Assembly (NCBI RefSeq): GCF_023559245.1
Contig: NZ_CP097462.1
Coordinates: 2,538,001 to 2,602,000, forward strand
Direction of reading: 5' to 3'
Length of the DNA stretch: 64,000 bases
Origin: Sphingomonas sp. KRR8
Lineage (GTDB): Bacteria > Pseudomonadota > Alphaproteobacteria > Sphingomonadales > Sphingomonadaceae
The notes under the pieces are model-generated. The model was not told where the DNA came from and made no database searches. It was given only the letters and a program-made list of their open reading frames with translations. Positions within the stretch are counted from its first letter, which is position 1. Every line of letters starts with the position of its first letter. Positions 17,597 to 26,245 of the stretch are shown in pieces. Position numbers and translations under genes: made by a program.

Positions 17597-18447
17597 GACG
17601 CGGGCATCCATTGCTCCATCGCTTCGCGAACGAGCCCGCGCGCCTGAAGGTCCAGCAGGTGGGCGAGCGCGGTCGCCTGGGCGGCAGGGATCAGCCGTTT
17701 GTCGAGTGCGGGATAGGCCCAGCCGACGAGCGCCTCGAGGGTGGAGGAGCCATATTCGTCGAGCAGGCGCAGCAGCTGCCGCTCGCGTTGCAGCCGGTGG
17801 CTGATCATCCCCCGCACCAGCCGGTGCGGGTCGCCGACCGGGTCTCCATGCGCGGGCAGGTAGAGGCGGTCATGGGTTCGTTCGCGCAGGCGCATGAGGC
17901 TGGCGAGGTAATCGCCCATGTTCCCGTCCGGCGGGATGACGACGCTGGTCGACCAGCCCATCACATGATCCCCGGTGAACAGCAGGCCGGCCGCATCGTC
18001 GGCGAAGCAGAGGTGGTTGCTGGTGTGGCCAGGGGTGTGGACGGCGGTGAGCGTGCGCCCGTCAACGGTGACGCTTTCGCCATCAGCCAGCACCCGGTCG
18101 GGCGCATAGCTGCGGTCGAAACCCGATTCCTGATCACCCTCCACCACCAGCGGAGCACAGCCGATCACCGGCGCGCCGGTGCGTTCGGCCAGCGGCGCGG
18201 CGCCCGGCGAGTGATCGCGGTGCGTATGGGTGACGAGGATCGCTGCCACCGGGCGTCCGGCGATGGCGGCGACCAGCGCGTCCAGATGCCCCGGTTCAGC
18301 GGGCCCTGGATCGATGATGGCAAGCTCGCTCTGGCCGACCAGATGCACCTGGGTGCCGGTGAAGGTGTATGGCGACGGATTGGGCGCAAGCAGCCGCGCC
18401 ACACCGGGCTCCACTTCGATCAGCTGTCCGTAGGGCGCGTCCACCAT
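17593..18447 (-). CDS. MBL-fold metallo-hydrolase (LACTB2-like)
   Basis: The 284-residue protein contains the metallo-beta-lactamase fold signatures: LAIIDPGPAEPGHLDAL, the zinc motif VTHTHRDHS, VHTPGHTSNHLCF and LLFTGDHVMGW. The C-terminal winged-helix-like part (DEYGSSTLEALVGWAYPALDKRLIPAAQATALAHLLDLQARGLV) is typical of LACTB2/beta-lactamase-like 2 proteins, which include RNA endonucleases and glyoxalase-II-like enzymes. It is probably cytosolic. Substrate is not certain. It is co-transcribed with the DUF4230 gene through an ATGA overlap. Confidence 0.9.
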   Translation of the reverse strand: MVDAPYGQLIEVEPGVARLLAPNPSPYTFTGTQVHLVGQSELAIIDPGPAEPGHLDALVAAIAGRPVAAILVTHTHRDHSPGAAPLAERTGAPVIGCAPLVVEGDQESGFDRSYAPDRVLADGESVTVDGRTLTAVHTPGHTSNHLCFADDAAGLLFTGDHVMGWSTSVVIPPDGNMGDYLASLMRLRERTHDRLYLPAHGDPVGDPHRLVRGMISHRLQRERQLLRLLDEYGSSTLEALVGWAYPALDKRLIPAAQATALAHLLDLQARGLVREAMEQWMPAS

Positions 18448-18495
18448 TCAGCGCTTAGCAGCTTGGCGGCGGCGGGGAAGGCTGCAGGCGGGCGC

Positions 18496-18903
18496 TTACG
18501 GGCGCCCGGCCTTGTCGAGCGCGATCACCAGTTCGTTGACCACCCTCGCACGAACCTCGGGTGAGAGGTTCGGGTCGTTGCGCACCCTTGCCATGGTGTC
18601 GCGCAGGGCCTGCTGCCACTGCGCCGGGCTCTCCGCCCGATTGGCGCATACGCGGATGCGGCTGACCTGGCGCTTTCCGCCGACGGTCCGATCGACCTCA
18701 CTGGAGAAAGTGCGGTTGGGGTCGCAATTCTGGCGCACGCCGGCGATCCTCGCGGCGTCGGCGCCCTCAAGCCGCTGCTCGGTGACCTTGCCGTCCGGTC
18801 CGACCTTGCGGACGACGACGACCTGCCGCTGCTCGGGCGCGGGCGGCGCGGGCGGCGCTGGCGGCGTTGCGGCCTGGGCGGCGGCGGCAAGCAGAAAGAT
18901 CAT
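18496..18903 (-). CDS. Small exported protein of unknown function
   Basis: The 135-residue protein starts MIFLLAAAAQAATPPAPPAPPAPEQ, a short signal peptide followed by a Pro/Ala spacer. Two cysteines (QNCDPNR and IRVCANR) could form a disulfide. The pattern SRIRVCANRAESPAQWQQALRDTMARVRNDPNLSPEVRARVVNEL recurs in short sphingomonad envelope proteins, but I cannot give a name. It stands alone between the MBL-fold gene and the glycosyltransferase on the same strand. Confidence 0.7.
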   Translation of the reverse strand: MIFLLAAAAQAATPPAPPAPPAPEQRQVVVVRKVGPDGKVTEQRLEGADAARIAGVRQNCDPNRTFSSEVDRTVGGKRQVSRIRVCANRAESPAQWQQALRDTMARVRNDPNLSPEVRARVVNELVIALDKAGRP

Positions 18904-18970
18904 CGAAACGGCTCCTCTGGCATGGAACCAAGGAAGGTTGATGATGACCGATAAACCGCCGCTGAACAGG

Positions 18971-20248
18971 TCAGATGCGGACGGCGGAACCGCGCAATCC
19001 CGCGGAGGCCTCGTGCGCGGCCAGGCGGCGGCGGTTCTGCGCGGCCGGGATCACCTCGCCGAACAGCACGTCCATGCTGTGGCGCCAGGTGAATTCGCCC
19101 GCGACATAGTCGCGCGCGAGCCGTCCCATCGCGGTCCGGTCCGAACGCCAGACCTCCGCGATGTTGGCGGCCATCGCCGCCGGGTCTCCGACAGGGCCGA
19201 GCAGGCCCATACCTGGCCGAACGCGCTCCGGCATCGCGCCGCCGCTGACGCCAACGACCGGCAGGCCCGACGCCTGCGCCTCGATCACCGAAACGCCGAA
19301 CGTCTCGTTCGGCATGGCCGATACGTAGATGTCGCTGGAGGCGAGCCAGCGGGCCAGCTCCGCCCGATCGGTGACGAAGCCCGGGGTGACGATGCGCGGA
19401 TCGTTGAGACGCGCGATCTGCTCGAGCATGGGTCCCTGTCCAAGCAGGACCAGCCGGGCGTCGAGTTCGGGGGGCAGCTGGCGGAACGCCTCGACCACGA
19501 CGTCGGGTCGCTTCTCCACGTCCATCCGGCCGACATAGATCAGCAGCGGCTGGTCATCACCTATCCCGAGCCGCTTCCGCAGGGCCGGGTCGCGCCGGCT
19601 TGAGCCGAAATCGCCAAGCTCCACGCCGAGCGGAAGGATGTGAACAGGGTCGACGCCGAGTGACCGCAAGCGCGCGCCGCCGCCGGCATCGGACAAGGCG
19701 TAGACCGCATCGAACTGGCGATAGAGCTTGCCACAATAGGAATAGCACAGCCTGCCCGCGGCCTCGCCCAGCCGCGTGCCCACGGCCTTGGAGATGGGAC
19801 GCCTCGCGTAGACCGTCGGGAAGTCCGTCATGTAGCCGGCAACCAGCGCGGTCTCGGGAAAGCGGCGGCGATGGCCGAGCGCGACCCACGGCAGATTATA
19901 GGCGTCCTGGCATTCGATGACGTCCGGGCGGAAGCGCTCCAGCGCCTCGCGCACCGCGCCATTGCGGAGCAGCAGGCGGTAATTGGGGCTGAAGGGGACG
20001 TGCGGCGACTTGATCCAGGCCGTGATGGCGCGTCCACCGTCGCTTTCCTCCACCCAGTCGCGGTCGGCGGGGAGGACCATCAGGTGGCGGTGTGGGGTCT
20101 CGGCAAGGATGTGGGCGCGCTTGGCCCGAAGATAGGTGCCAACGCCGCCGCCGACCGCGGACCAGCTCTGGGTCAGGTCGCAAATCAGGCGTGGAGGTGA
20201 GGCTGCGGCCGGGCTCACGCGGGGCAAATCCGTCGGAAAGTTTGACAC
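18971..20248 (-). CDS. Glycosyltransferase family 4 protein
   Basis: The 425-residue protein has the GT-B fold of family 4 enzymes. The N-terminal Rossmann half contains GGGVGTYLRAKRAHILAETPHRHLMVLP. The C-terminal donor-binding half has LLIYVGRMDVEKRPDVVVEAFRQLP and the E-x7-E motif region NETFGVSVIEAQASGLPVVGVSGGAMPERV. It transfers a nucleotide-activated sugar to an unknown acceptor, probably at the cytoplasmic face of the membrane. No other polysaccharide genes are near, so it may act in glycolipid synthesis. An inverted repeat and 190 bp of non-coding DNA separate it from grxD. Confidence 0.9.
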   Translation of the reverse strand: MSNFPTDLPRVSPAAASPPRLICDLTQSWSAVGGGVGTYLRAKRAHILAETPHRHLMVLPADRDWVEESDGGRAITAWIKSPHVPFSPNYRLLLRNGAVREALERFRPDVIECQDAYNLPWVALGHRRRFPETALVAGYMTDFPTVYARRPISKAVGTRLGEAAGRLCYSYCGKLYRQFDAVYALSDAGGGARLRSLGVDPVHILPLGVELGDFGSSRRDPALRKRLGIGDDQPLLIYVGRMDVEKRPDVVVEAFRQLPPELDARLVLLGQGPMLEQIARLNDPRIVTPGFVTDRAELARWLASSDIYVSAMPNETFGVSVIEAQASGLPVVGVSGGAMPERVRPGMGLLGPVGDPAAMAANIAEVWRSDRTAMGRLARDYVAGEFTWRHSMDVLFGEVIPAAQNRRRLAAHEASAGLRGSAVRI

Positions 20249-20365
20249 TCAGGAGATTGGCCGTGCTGCGACCGCATGAAGAAATCCCTATTTTCCGCTA
20301 ATCACGCGCATTTGGCACACAGCCTGCAACACTGAAGCTGTCCACATTGGTTCCACGCCAATCGG

Positions 20366-20410
20366 AAGGGACGGCACTCCGGTTTCTCTGGTCCCGGGTT
20401 GCCGTCCCTT
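20366..20410. repeat. Inverted repeat (possible terminator or small-RNA hairpin)
   Basis: Arms AAGGGACGGC (20366-20375) and GCCGTCCCTT (20401-20410) are perfect 10-bp complements with a 25-nt loop, and the right arm is followed by CTTCGTT. It lies between the start of the leftward glycosyltransferase gene and the end of the leftward grxD gene. The T-run is poor, so it could be the grxD-operon terminator or part of a short RNA. Confidence 0.5.
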
Positions 20411-20438
20411 CTTCGTTCAGAACGCTCGCACAACGCGG

Positions 20439-20756
20439 TTAAGCGGCGGGAGTGCCGACCAGCTGTTGCAGCTCGCCACTCTCGTACATCTCCATCATGA
20501 TGTCCGAGCCGCCCACGAACTCACCGTTGACGTAGAGCTGCGGAATGGTCGGCCAGTCGGAATAGGCCTTGATCCCCTGGCGGATCTCCGCGTCCTGCAG
20601 CACGTCCACCGTCTGATAATCGGCGCCAAGCCGGTCGAGGATCGCGACCGCGCGGCTGGAGAAGCCGCACTGCGGAAAGAATTGGGTGCCCTTCATGAAC
20701 AGGACGACGGGGCTGGCCTTCACCAGTTCGTCGATTCGGGCGGAAGCGTCGGTCAT
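20439..20756 (-). CDS. grxD: Monothiol glutaredoxin, Grx4 family
   Basis: The 105-residue protein has the CGFS active site at 30-33 ([10 protein letters not shown]), [19 protein letters not shown] with the cis-Pro and the glutathione-binding GGSD, and the usual length. CGFS glutaredoxins bind a [2Fe-2S] cluster with glutathione and work in Fe-S trafficking and iron sensing, often as a complex with BolA. The bolA gene lies 5 bp upstream on the same strand, a typical arrangement that supports this role. Confidence 0.96.
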   Translation of the reverse strand: MTDASARIDELVKASPVVLFMKGTQFFPQCGFSSRAVAILDRLGADYQTVDVLQDAEIRQGIKAYSDWPTIPQLYVNGEFVGGSDIMMEMYESGELQQLVGTPAA

Positions 20757-20761
20757 TGATG

Positions 20762-21001
20762 TTACTCCGTTGCAGGCGCCGCAGTTTCGAGCTGCAGCGC
20801 GTGAAGCTCTTCCCCCATTCGTCCCCCCAACGCGCGATAGACCAGCTGGTGCTGGCGGACGCGCGGCATTCCGGCAAAGGCGGCGCTGACGACCCGCGCC
20901 GCATAATGATCGCCATCGCCGGCCAGGTCACGGATGGTGACCTCCGCGTCCGGCAGGGCAGCGCGGATCAGGTCGGCGATGTCATCGGCGGCCATCGGCA
21001 T
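20762..21001 (-). CDS. bolA: BolA family protein
   Basis: The 79-residue protein has the class II KH-like BolA fold: [38 protein letters not shown] then [28 protein letters not shown]. The HQ.VY..L pattern and the conserved His are characteristic. It forms heterodimers with CGFS glutaredoxin in Fe-S homeostasis, and the two genes are adjacent here. It is the middle gene of a zeta inhibitor-bolA-grxD string. Confidence 0.94.
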   Translation of the reverse strand: MPMAADDIADLIRAALPDAEVTIRDLAGDGDHYAARVVSAAFAGMPRVRQHQLVYRALGGRMGEELHALQLETAAPATE

Positions 21002-21007
21002 GGGGGA

Positions 21008-21331
21008 TCAGCTCCCCGCCATCAGCTGGCGGCGGGCCTCGTCGGCCTTGTGCCCGAGCTGCTCACGGATGGTCGCCTCGTCGGTGTCGACGCCGGCGCT
21101 GGTGAGGTCGCCAAGAACCTTGCGAATGACGTCCTCGTCGCCCGCTTCCTCGAAATCGGCGCGCACCACGTCCTTGGCGTAGGCGTCCGCCTCGACGTCG
21201 GACAGACCCATCAGCCCCGCCGCCCAGGTTCCGAGCAGCCGGTTGCGGCGCGCAAGCATGCGGAACTTCATGTCCTCGTCATGGGCGAACTTGGCTTCGA
21301 AGGCTTTTTCGCGGTCGTCGAAGGTGGTCAT
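21008..21331 (-). CDS. F1F0-ATPase inhibitor zeta subunit (DUF1476)
   Basis: The 107-residue protein begins MTTFDDREKAFEAKFAHDEDMKFRMLARRNRLLGTWAAGLMGL, the DUF1476 signature. In Paracoccus denitrificans this family is the zeta subunit that blocks ATP hydrolysis by the F1 motor through its N-terminal helix. The ATG at 21331 is favoured because the family start is conserved there; an upstream in-frame start would add a poorly conserved 21 residues. It precedes bolA by 6 bp on the same strand. Confidence 0.93.
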   Translation of the reverse strand: MTTFDDREKAFEAKFAHDEDMKFRMLARRNRLLGTWAAGLMGLSDVEADAYAKDVVRADFEEAGDEDVIRKVLGDLTSAGVDTDEATIREQLGHKADEARRQLMAGS

Positions 21332-21400
21332 CGTGGCGTCCCCTGTTCTCGTTTGGCTGGCGAGATAGGCGGGGAGGGGCCGCAACTCAACCAAGCGGGG

Positions 21401-22396
21401 TCAGAGTTCGACCACCAGCTTGCCGATCACCTGCCGCGCCGCCATCGCGGCGATGGCCTCACCGGCCCTCTCCAGCGGGTAGGTGGCGCTGACCCTGGGC
21501 GCGATCTTGCCGGCATCCCACAGTGCGAACAGTTCCGCGACATGCGCCTGGTTCGCGGCCGGGTCGCGCATGGCGAACGCACCCCAGAAGACGCCGCACA
21601 CATCGCAGCTCTTGAGCAGGGTGAGGTTGAGCGGAAGCTTTGGAATGCCGGCCGGGAAGCCGACCACCAGGTAGCGTCCCTCCCAGGCGATGCTGCGCAG
21701 TGCGGGTTCGGCATAATCGCCGCCGACCGGATCATAGATGACGTCCGCCCCGGCCGGTCCGACCGCCGCCTTGAACTGCTCGGCCAAGGCCTTCTGGCCA
21801 TCGCGATCGAACGGCCCGCGCGGGTAGACGATGGCGGCGTCGGCGCCGGCGTCGCGGGCGGCCCGCGCCTTGTCCTCGCTGGACACCGCGGCGATCACCC
21901 GCGCGCCGCGGGCCTTGCCGAGTTCCACCGCGGCCAGCCCGACACCGCCCGCCGCGCCCAATACCAGCAGCGTCTGACCCGCCTGGAGATGGCCGCGGTC
22001 CCACAGCGCGTGAATGCTGGTGGCATAGGTCAGCAGCAGCGCCGCTCCATCGGTGAAGCTGCGTCCCTCCGGCAGTCGGAAGGCGCTTCGGGCCGGAATG
22101 ACGATCTCCTCCGCCAATCCGCCGAAGCCGGGCACGGCGATCAGCCGATCACCGACCTGCCAGTCGCTGACGCCTTTGCCGACGCCGATCACCTCGCCCG
22201 CGATCTCGCCGCCCGGCGCGAACGGGCGCGGGGGTTTCAGCTGATACTTGTCCTCGATGATCAGCACGTCGGGATAGTTGATGGCGGCCGCGCGCACGCG
22301 GACCAGCAGTTCGCCTTCACCCGGCGTCGGGGAGGGGAGGTCGGTGATCGCCAGCGTCTCTGGTCCGCCCGGGGCCGTGCTCAACAGTGCGCGCAT
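21401..22396 (-). CDS. NADPH:quinone oxidoreductase-type zinc-independent dehydrogenase
   Basis: The 331-residue protein belongs to the medium-chain dehydrogenase family. The GroES-like N-terminal domain has INYPDVLIIEDKYQLKPPRPFAPGGEIAGEV, and the Rossmann domain has QTLLVLGAAGGVGLAAVELGKARGARVIAAVSS. The zinc-binding cysteines are absent, as in quinone oxidoreductases (QOR). It probably reduces a quinone or enone with NADPH in the cytosol. It lies 20 bp upstream of nothing obvious and downstream of a GST, in a string of leftward metabolic genes. Confidence 0.9.
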   Translation of the reverse strand: MRALLSTAPGGPETLAITDLPSPTPGEGELLVRVRAAAINYPDVLIIEDKYQLKPPRPFAPGGEIAGEVIGVGKGVSDWQVGDRLIAVPGFGGLAEEIVIPARSAFRLPEGRSFTDGAALLLTYATSIHALWDRGHLQAGQTLLVLGAAGGVGLAAVELGKARGARVIAAVSSEDKARAARDAGADAAIVYPRGPFDRDGQKALAEQFKAAVGPAGADVIYDPVGGDYAEPALRSIAWEGRYLVVGFPAGIPKLPLNLTLLKSCDVCGVFWGAFAMRDPAANQAHVAELFALWDAGKIAPRVSATYPLERAGEAIAAMAARQVIGKLVVEL

Positions 22397-22415
22397 GACT
22401 TCCTTCTCCGTCCGC

Positions 22416-23099
22416 TTAGGCCTTGGCCCGATAGTCCGCCGTCACCACGCCCGCTTCGGCCAGCTCGGCTTCATGCCCTTCCTCGCGGTAGGTCTCGGCC
22501 AATGCCGCCGTTTCCCAAGCCTGCATGGCCGGTTCGGCCAGCATCCGCTCGACCCACGCCTGCCCAAGCGGGCCCACCTCCAGCCCATAGGTCCGAATGC
22601 GAAAGACCACGGGGGCGAAGAACGCGTCGGCCGCGGTGAAATGCGCCCCGGCCAGGTAAGGACCGCCGAAACGCTCAAGCCCTTCCTCGAAGATCTCGCG
22701 GATGCGCTCGACGTCGCGCTCAAGGGCCGGGCTGGCGGGGCGCGGCCGCACCCGAACTCCGACATTCATGCTGCAATCATTGCGCAGCGCCGGGAAGCCG
22801 CTGTGCATCTCGCAGGTGACGCATTGCGCCCACACCCGCGCCGACAGCTCCCGTGGCCAGACCGCTTCGTGCCGATCGGCCAGGTAGAGAATAATGGCCA
22901 GGCTGCCCCACACGGTCTGTGTGCCGTCGACCAGGCAGGGCACCGTCCCGCTGGGTGAGAAGCGCCGGAACGCCGCGCGGTTGTCGAGGCCGGCGAACTG
23001 CACCAGCTCTTCCTCGAACGGGATGCCGAGCGCTGTCATCAGCACCCACGGGCGCAGCGACCAGCTGGAATAATTCTTGTTGGCGATGATCAGCTTCAT
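22416..23099 (-). CDS. Glutathione S-transferase family protein
   Basis: The 227-residue protein has a thioredoxin-like N-terminal domain (MKLIIANKNYSSWSLRPWVLMTALGIPFEEEL) with Ser in the catalytic region and a helical C-terminal domain (GAHFTAADAFFAPVVFRIRTYG) with the conserved N-capping Asp. It resembles the YfcF/maleylacetoacetate isomerase-like GST group. The reaction is not predictable. It lies between the quinone oxidoreductase and the CoA-transferase subunit B on the same strand, with 7 bp to the latter. Confidence 0.88.
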   Translation of the reverse strand: MKLIIANKNYSSWSLRPWVLMTALGIPFEEELVQFAGLDNRAAFRRFSPSGTVPCLVDGTQTVWGSLAIILYLADRHEAVWPRELSARVWAQCVTCEMHSGFPALRNDCSMNVGVRVRPRPASPALERDVERIREIFEEGLERFGGPYLAGAHFTAADAFFAPVVFRIRTYGLEVGPLGQAWVERMLAEPAMQAWETAALAETYREEGHEAELAEAGVVTADYRAKA

Positions 23100-23106
23100 C
23101 GCGCCG

Positions 23107-23745
23107 TCAGCCTTCGAATGTCGCCGTGGTCTTCTGCCGCACTTCGTCGGCCGAAACGCCGGGTGCGGTCTCGATCAGCCGGAACGGGCTCTGGTGGTCG
23201 GCGCGCTGGAACACGGCAAGGTCGGTGATGATCATGTCGACCACATTCCTGCCCGTCAGAGGCAGGGTGCAGGCCGGAATGAACTTGGGGCTGCCGTCCT
23301 TGGCATTGTGCTCCATGACGACGATGATCTTCTTGACGCCGGCCACCAGGTCCATGGCGCCGCCCATGCCCTTGATCATCTTGCCCGGGACCATCCAGTT
23401 GGCAAGGTCGCCGCCTTCGCTCACTTCCATGCCGCCCAGCACGGCGAGGTCGATGTGCCCGCCGCGGATCATGGCGAAGCTGTCCGCACTCGAAAAGTAG
23501 CTCGTCTTGTCGAGCTCGGAGACGGTCTGCTTGCCGGCGTTGATGAGGTCGGGATCGACCTCGTCCTCATAGGGGAACGGCCCGATGCCCAGCATCCCGT
23601 TCTCGGACTGAAGCGTCACCTCCATACCCGCCGGAACGTGGTTCGCGACCAGGGTCGGAATGCCGATGCCGAGGTTCACGTAGAAGCCGTCCTGAAGCTC
23701 CTTCGCGGCACGTGCCGCCATCTCGTCGCGGGTCCAGCCCATCAT
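23107..23745 (-). CDS. scoB: 3-oxoacid CoA-transferase subunit B
   Basis: The 212-residue protein has [18 protein letters not shown] at the start, the catalytic Glu in [14 protein letters not shown], and [42 protein letters not shown]. Those are the hallmarks of the ScoB/AtoA beta subunit. With ScoA it moves CoA from succinyl-CoA to a 3-oxoacid such as acetoacetate. Its ATG overlaps the end of subunit A by 4 bp, so the subunits are translationally coupled. The gene name assumes a succinyl-CoA donor; an AtoDA-type acetyl donor cannot be excluded. Confidence 0.94.
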   Translation of the reverse strand: MMGWTRDEMAARAAKELQDGFYVNLGIGIPTLVANHVPAGMEVTLQSENGMLGIGPFPYEDEVDPDLINAGKQTVSELDKTSYFSSADSFAMIRGGHIDLAVLGGMEVSEGGDLANWMVPGKMIKGMGGAMDLVAGVKKIIVVMEHNAKDGSPKFIPACTLPLTGRNVVDMIITDLAVFQRADHQSPFRLIETAPGVSADEVRQKTTATFEG

Positions 23746-24452
23746 GCAGTCTCCCGCTGCCGCACGGTGCGGAACTCGATCTTCTTGTCGTAGGGGGCGC
23801 CGAGGATCAGGCGGTTCACGTAGATGCTCGGCAGGTGGATACCGTCGGGGTCGAGGCTGCCCACCGGCACGATCTCCTCGACTTCCGCGACGCAGACCTT
23901 GCCGCAGGTGGCGGCCGGCGCGTTGAAGTTGCGGGCGGTCTTGCGGAAGACGAGGTTACCGGCCTCGTCGGCCTTCCAGCCCTTGATGATCGCCAGGTCA
24001 GCGCGAATGCCCCGCTCGAGGATATATTCCTCCCCGTCGAAGTTCTTCACTTCCTTGCCCTCGGCCACCTGGGTGCCGACGCCCGTCCTGGTGTAGAAGC
24101 CCGGAATGCCCGCGCCGCCGGCGCGCATCCGCTCGGCCAAGGTGCCCTGGGGGCAGAACTCCACCTCCAGCTCCCCGGCCAGAAACTGCCGCTCGAACTC
24201 CTTGTTCTCGCCGACGTAGGACGAGATCATCTTCCTGACCTGCCGCGTGCGGAGCAGCTTGCCGAGCCCCTCATTGTCGATGCCGGCATTGTTGGAGGCG
24301 ATGGTCAGGTCCTCGACCTTGGCTTCGACCAGCGCATCGATCAGCCTCTCCGGGATGCCGCAGAGGCCGAAACCGCCCGCCGCGATGGTCATGCCGTCGA
24401 ACAGCAGCCCGTGCAGGGCGGCGCCGGCGTCGGGATAGATCTTGTTGGCCAT
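23742..24452 (-). CDS. scoA: 3-oxoacid CoA-transferase subunit A
   Basis: The 236-residue protein contains [23 protein letters not shown], the glycine-rich CoA-binding region, [30 protein letters not shown], and [30 protein letters not shown], the CoA-transferase alpha-subunit signature. It acts with the adjacent beta subunit in ketone-body or branched 3-oxoacid catabolism. The start at 24452 has an AGGAGGG site a few bases upstream. Confidence 0.95.
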   Translation of the reverse strand: MANKIYPDAGAALHGLLFDGMTIAAGGFGLCGIPERLIDALVEAKVEDLTIASNNAGIDNEGLGKLLRTRQVRKMISSYVGENKEFERQFLAGELEVEFCPQGTLAERMRAGGAGIPGFYTRTGVGTQVAEGKEVKNFDGEEYILERGIRADLAIIKGWKADEAGNLVFRKTARNFNAPAATCGKVCVAEVEEIVPVGSLDPDGIHLPSIYVNRLILGAPYDKKIEFRTVRQRETA

Positions 24453-24514
24453 TCAGCCCTCCTCGTCGGGCGCTCGCCTAAGCGAAGTTGAAAGTTGGTT
24501 CAACTTCGCCCCGC

Positions 24515-25150
24515 TCAGTCGAACTCGGCCGGCTTGAGGCCTTCCTGTTCAAGAGCGCGGGCCACCGCCGGCCGCTCGATCACCCGGCCGACCAGCGATG
24601 ACCAGCGGGGATAGACGCTCATGTCGAACTTGGCCCGGACCGCCCAGCGGTAGAAGACCGCGGCATAGCTGTCGGCAGCGGTGAACGCGTCACCCGCAAG
24701 CCAGCCGGCCCCGCACAGGTCGTCGAGCTCGTTGAAGTGGCTGGTCAGCGCGGCGCGTCCGCCTTCCTGGATGGCGGCATGGATCTCATCGTCGGGGCTG
24801 AAGCGGCCGGGCCGGAACAGCTGGGCGAAGGAGATATGAACCGTGCTGGCGAACCAGCCGAGCAGCTGGTTCACCCGCGCACGCTCCAGCGGGTCTCCGA
24901 CCGGCACCGAACCTTCGGCTCCGTAAGTGTCGCCGATCCAGTTGAGGATGGCGATATTTTCGGTGATTGTGCCCTGGCCCGTCACCAGTGCCGGCACCCG
25001 CGCGTGCGGATTGACGCGAAGGAACTCCTCGCCGTGCTGGTCGCCCTGGGCGAGGTTCAGGCGCGCGCCTTCATACTCGGCCCCGGCTTCCTCGAGCGCG
25101 ATGTGGCTGACCAGCGAGCAGGCGCCGGGGGAATAATAGAAAGTGAGCAT
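24515..25150 (-). CDS. Beta-class glutathione S-transferase
   Basis: The 211-residue protein starts MLTFYYSPGACSLVSHIALEEAG; Cys 11 in SPGACS matches the catalytic Cys of bacterial beta-class GSTs. The glutathione site NPHARVPALV and TENIAILNWIGD and the helical domain with WLAGDAFTAADSYAAVFYRW complete the fold. The start at 25150 is the family-consistent ATG; an open frame continues 87 bp upstream through a low-complexity stretch without homology. It follows the SCP2-like gene on the same strand. Confidence 0.92.
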   Translation of the reverse strand: MLTFYYSPGACSLVSHIALEEAGAEYEGARLNLAQGDQHGEEFLRVNPHARVPALVTGQGTITENIAILNWIGDTYGAEGSVPVGDPLERARVNQLLGWFASTVHISFAQLFRPGRFSPDDEIHAAIQEGGRAALTSHFNELDDLCGAGWLAGDAFTAADSYAAVFYRWAVRAKFDMSVYPRWSSLVGRVIERPAVARALEQEGLKPAEFD

Positions 25151-25263
25151 CGGTGCGCTCCTATCGTGGTCACGGCGAGGAGCCGCAGCGCCGAAGCAGT
25201 CCAGTTCGCTACCAATGGAAACTGGACGGCTTCGCACCGCTCGCGATGACGTTGGTGAGCGGC

Positions 25264-25563
25264 TTAGCCGCGCAGCTTGGAGACGACGCCCTGCAGCTGC
25301 ATGGCGTTGGACATGTCGCCCTCGACCTTGAGCTTGCCGGTCATGAAGGCGGTCATGCCGTCGAGCTGACCGGCGGCCATCGCCTGCCAGTCGGCCCAGC
25401 TGACCTTGATGGTGGTGTCCGCCTGGCCGTCGTCCTCGCTGACGCTGTTCGCGGTTCCGTCCAGCATGATCTTGCCTTCATCACCGAAGTCCAGCTTGAC
25501 CTTCTTGCCCGGGAGATAGGCGTTGGACTCCTGCATCTTCTGCACCAGTTCCTGCTTGGTCAT
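25264..25563 (-). CDS. SCP2 sterol-binding domain protein
   Basis: The 99-residue protein MTKQELVQKMQESNAYLPGKKVKLDFGDEGKIMLDGTANSVSEDDGQADTTIKVSWADWQAMAAGQLDGMTAFMTGKLKVEGDMSNAMQL... is written here only in part. The SWADWQAMAAGQLDGMTAFM-GKLKVEGDMS pattern is the core of SCP2-like lipid-binding domains. It probably carries a hydrophobic ligand in the cytosol. The ATG at 25563 is preferred over one 12 bp upstream because it matches family starts. Confidence 0.9.
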   Translation of the reverse strand: MTKQELVQKMQESNAYLPGKKVKLDFGDEGKIMLDGTANSVSEDDGQADTTIKVSWADWQAMAAGQLDGMTAFMTGKLKVEGDMSNAMQLQGVVSKLRG

Positions 25564-25661
25564 GACGTTCTCCAATTGGCAGATATTGGCTCGGCGGTAG
25601 CTTGGTGGCCGGGGTGCGGCAAGGGGGTGCCAGGTCCGCTGGTCATGCGTTAAGAAGCGTC

Positions 25662-26243
25662 ATGGTGAAGAGTGGAAGTGACGCGAGGATCGATAATCGG
25701 CGGGGTATCCTGACGCTGATCACGGGCTGGCTGGTGATCGCCGTGGCGGCCGTGACGTTCGTCCTTCCACTCGGTGATCCGCGCCATGCGGGCAGGATGA
25801 TCGGGCTGTTGCTGCTTGCCGCCGGAGTCATGGAGACGGTGGCCGGAAGCCAGCGCGAGGCGGCCCGCTTGCCGTCCGTGACCGCTGGCGCGCTGACGGT
25901 CGGTGCCGGCGTCATGTTCCTTACCGGTGAGTGGCGCGGGCTACTGCCGGCGGTGAATATCATCATCATCTGGCTGGCGCTGCGCAGCCTGCTGCTGCTG
26001 GTCGCAACCTGGCGCGCGGGCACCTCGTCCATCCGCAAGTGGACGGCGATCGCCGCCGCCACCGACTTCCTGCTGGCCGCGCTGCTCGTGGTCGGCGTGT
26101 CGATCGCGAGCCTCGTCTACAATCTGTTCGGCCCGACACAGCAACTGGTCGCCAGTTTCTCGTGGGTGCTGGCGCTCAGCTTCCTCGCCACCGGGACGAT
26201 GCTGCTCGAGGTCGCCAACTGCGAGCGCGAGGGCGCGGCCTGA
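25662..26243 (+). CDS. HdeD-like (DUF308) membrane protein
   Basis: The 193-residue protein has six predicted membrane segments arranged in pairs (GILTLITGWLVIAVAAVTFVLPL, MIGLLLLAAGVMETVAG, TAGALTVGAGVMFL, AVNIIIIWLALRSLLLLV, ATDFLLAALLVVGVSIASLVYNLFG, SFSWVLALSFLATGTMLLEVA). The repeated two-helix units fit DUF308/HdeD proteins, linked to acid resistance in enterobacteria. The ATG at 25662 is chosen; longer versions start in the divergent SCP2 promoter region. It ends 3 bp before the convergent histidine kinase. Confidence 0.78.
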   Translation: MVKSGSDARIDNRRGILTLITGWLVIAVAAVTFVLPLGDPRHAGRMIGLLLLAAGVMETVAGSQREAARLPSVTAGALTVGAGVMFLTGEWRGLLPAVNIIIIWLALRSLLLLVATWRAGTSSIRKWTAIAAATDFLLAALLVVGVSIASLVYNLFGPTQQLVASFSWVLALSFLATGTMLLEVANCEREGAA

Positions 26244-26245
26244 CC

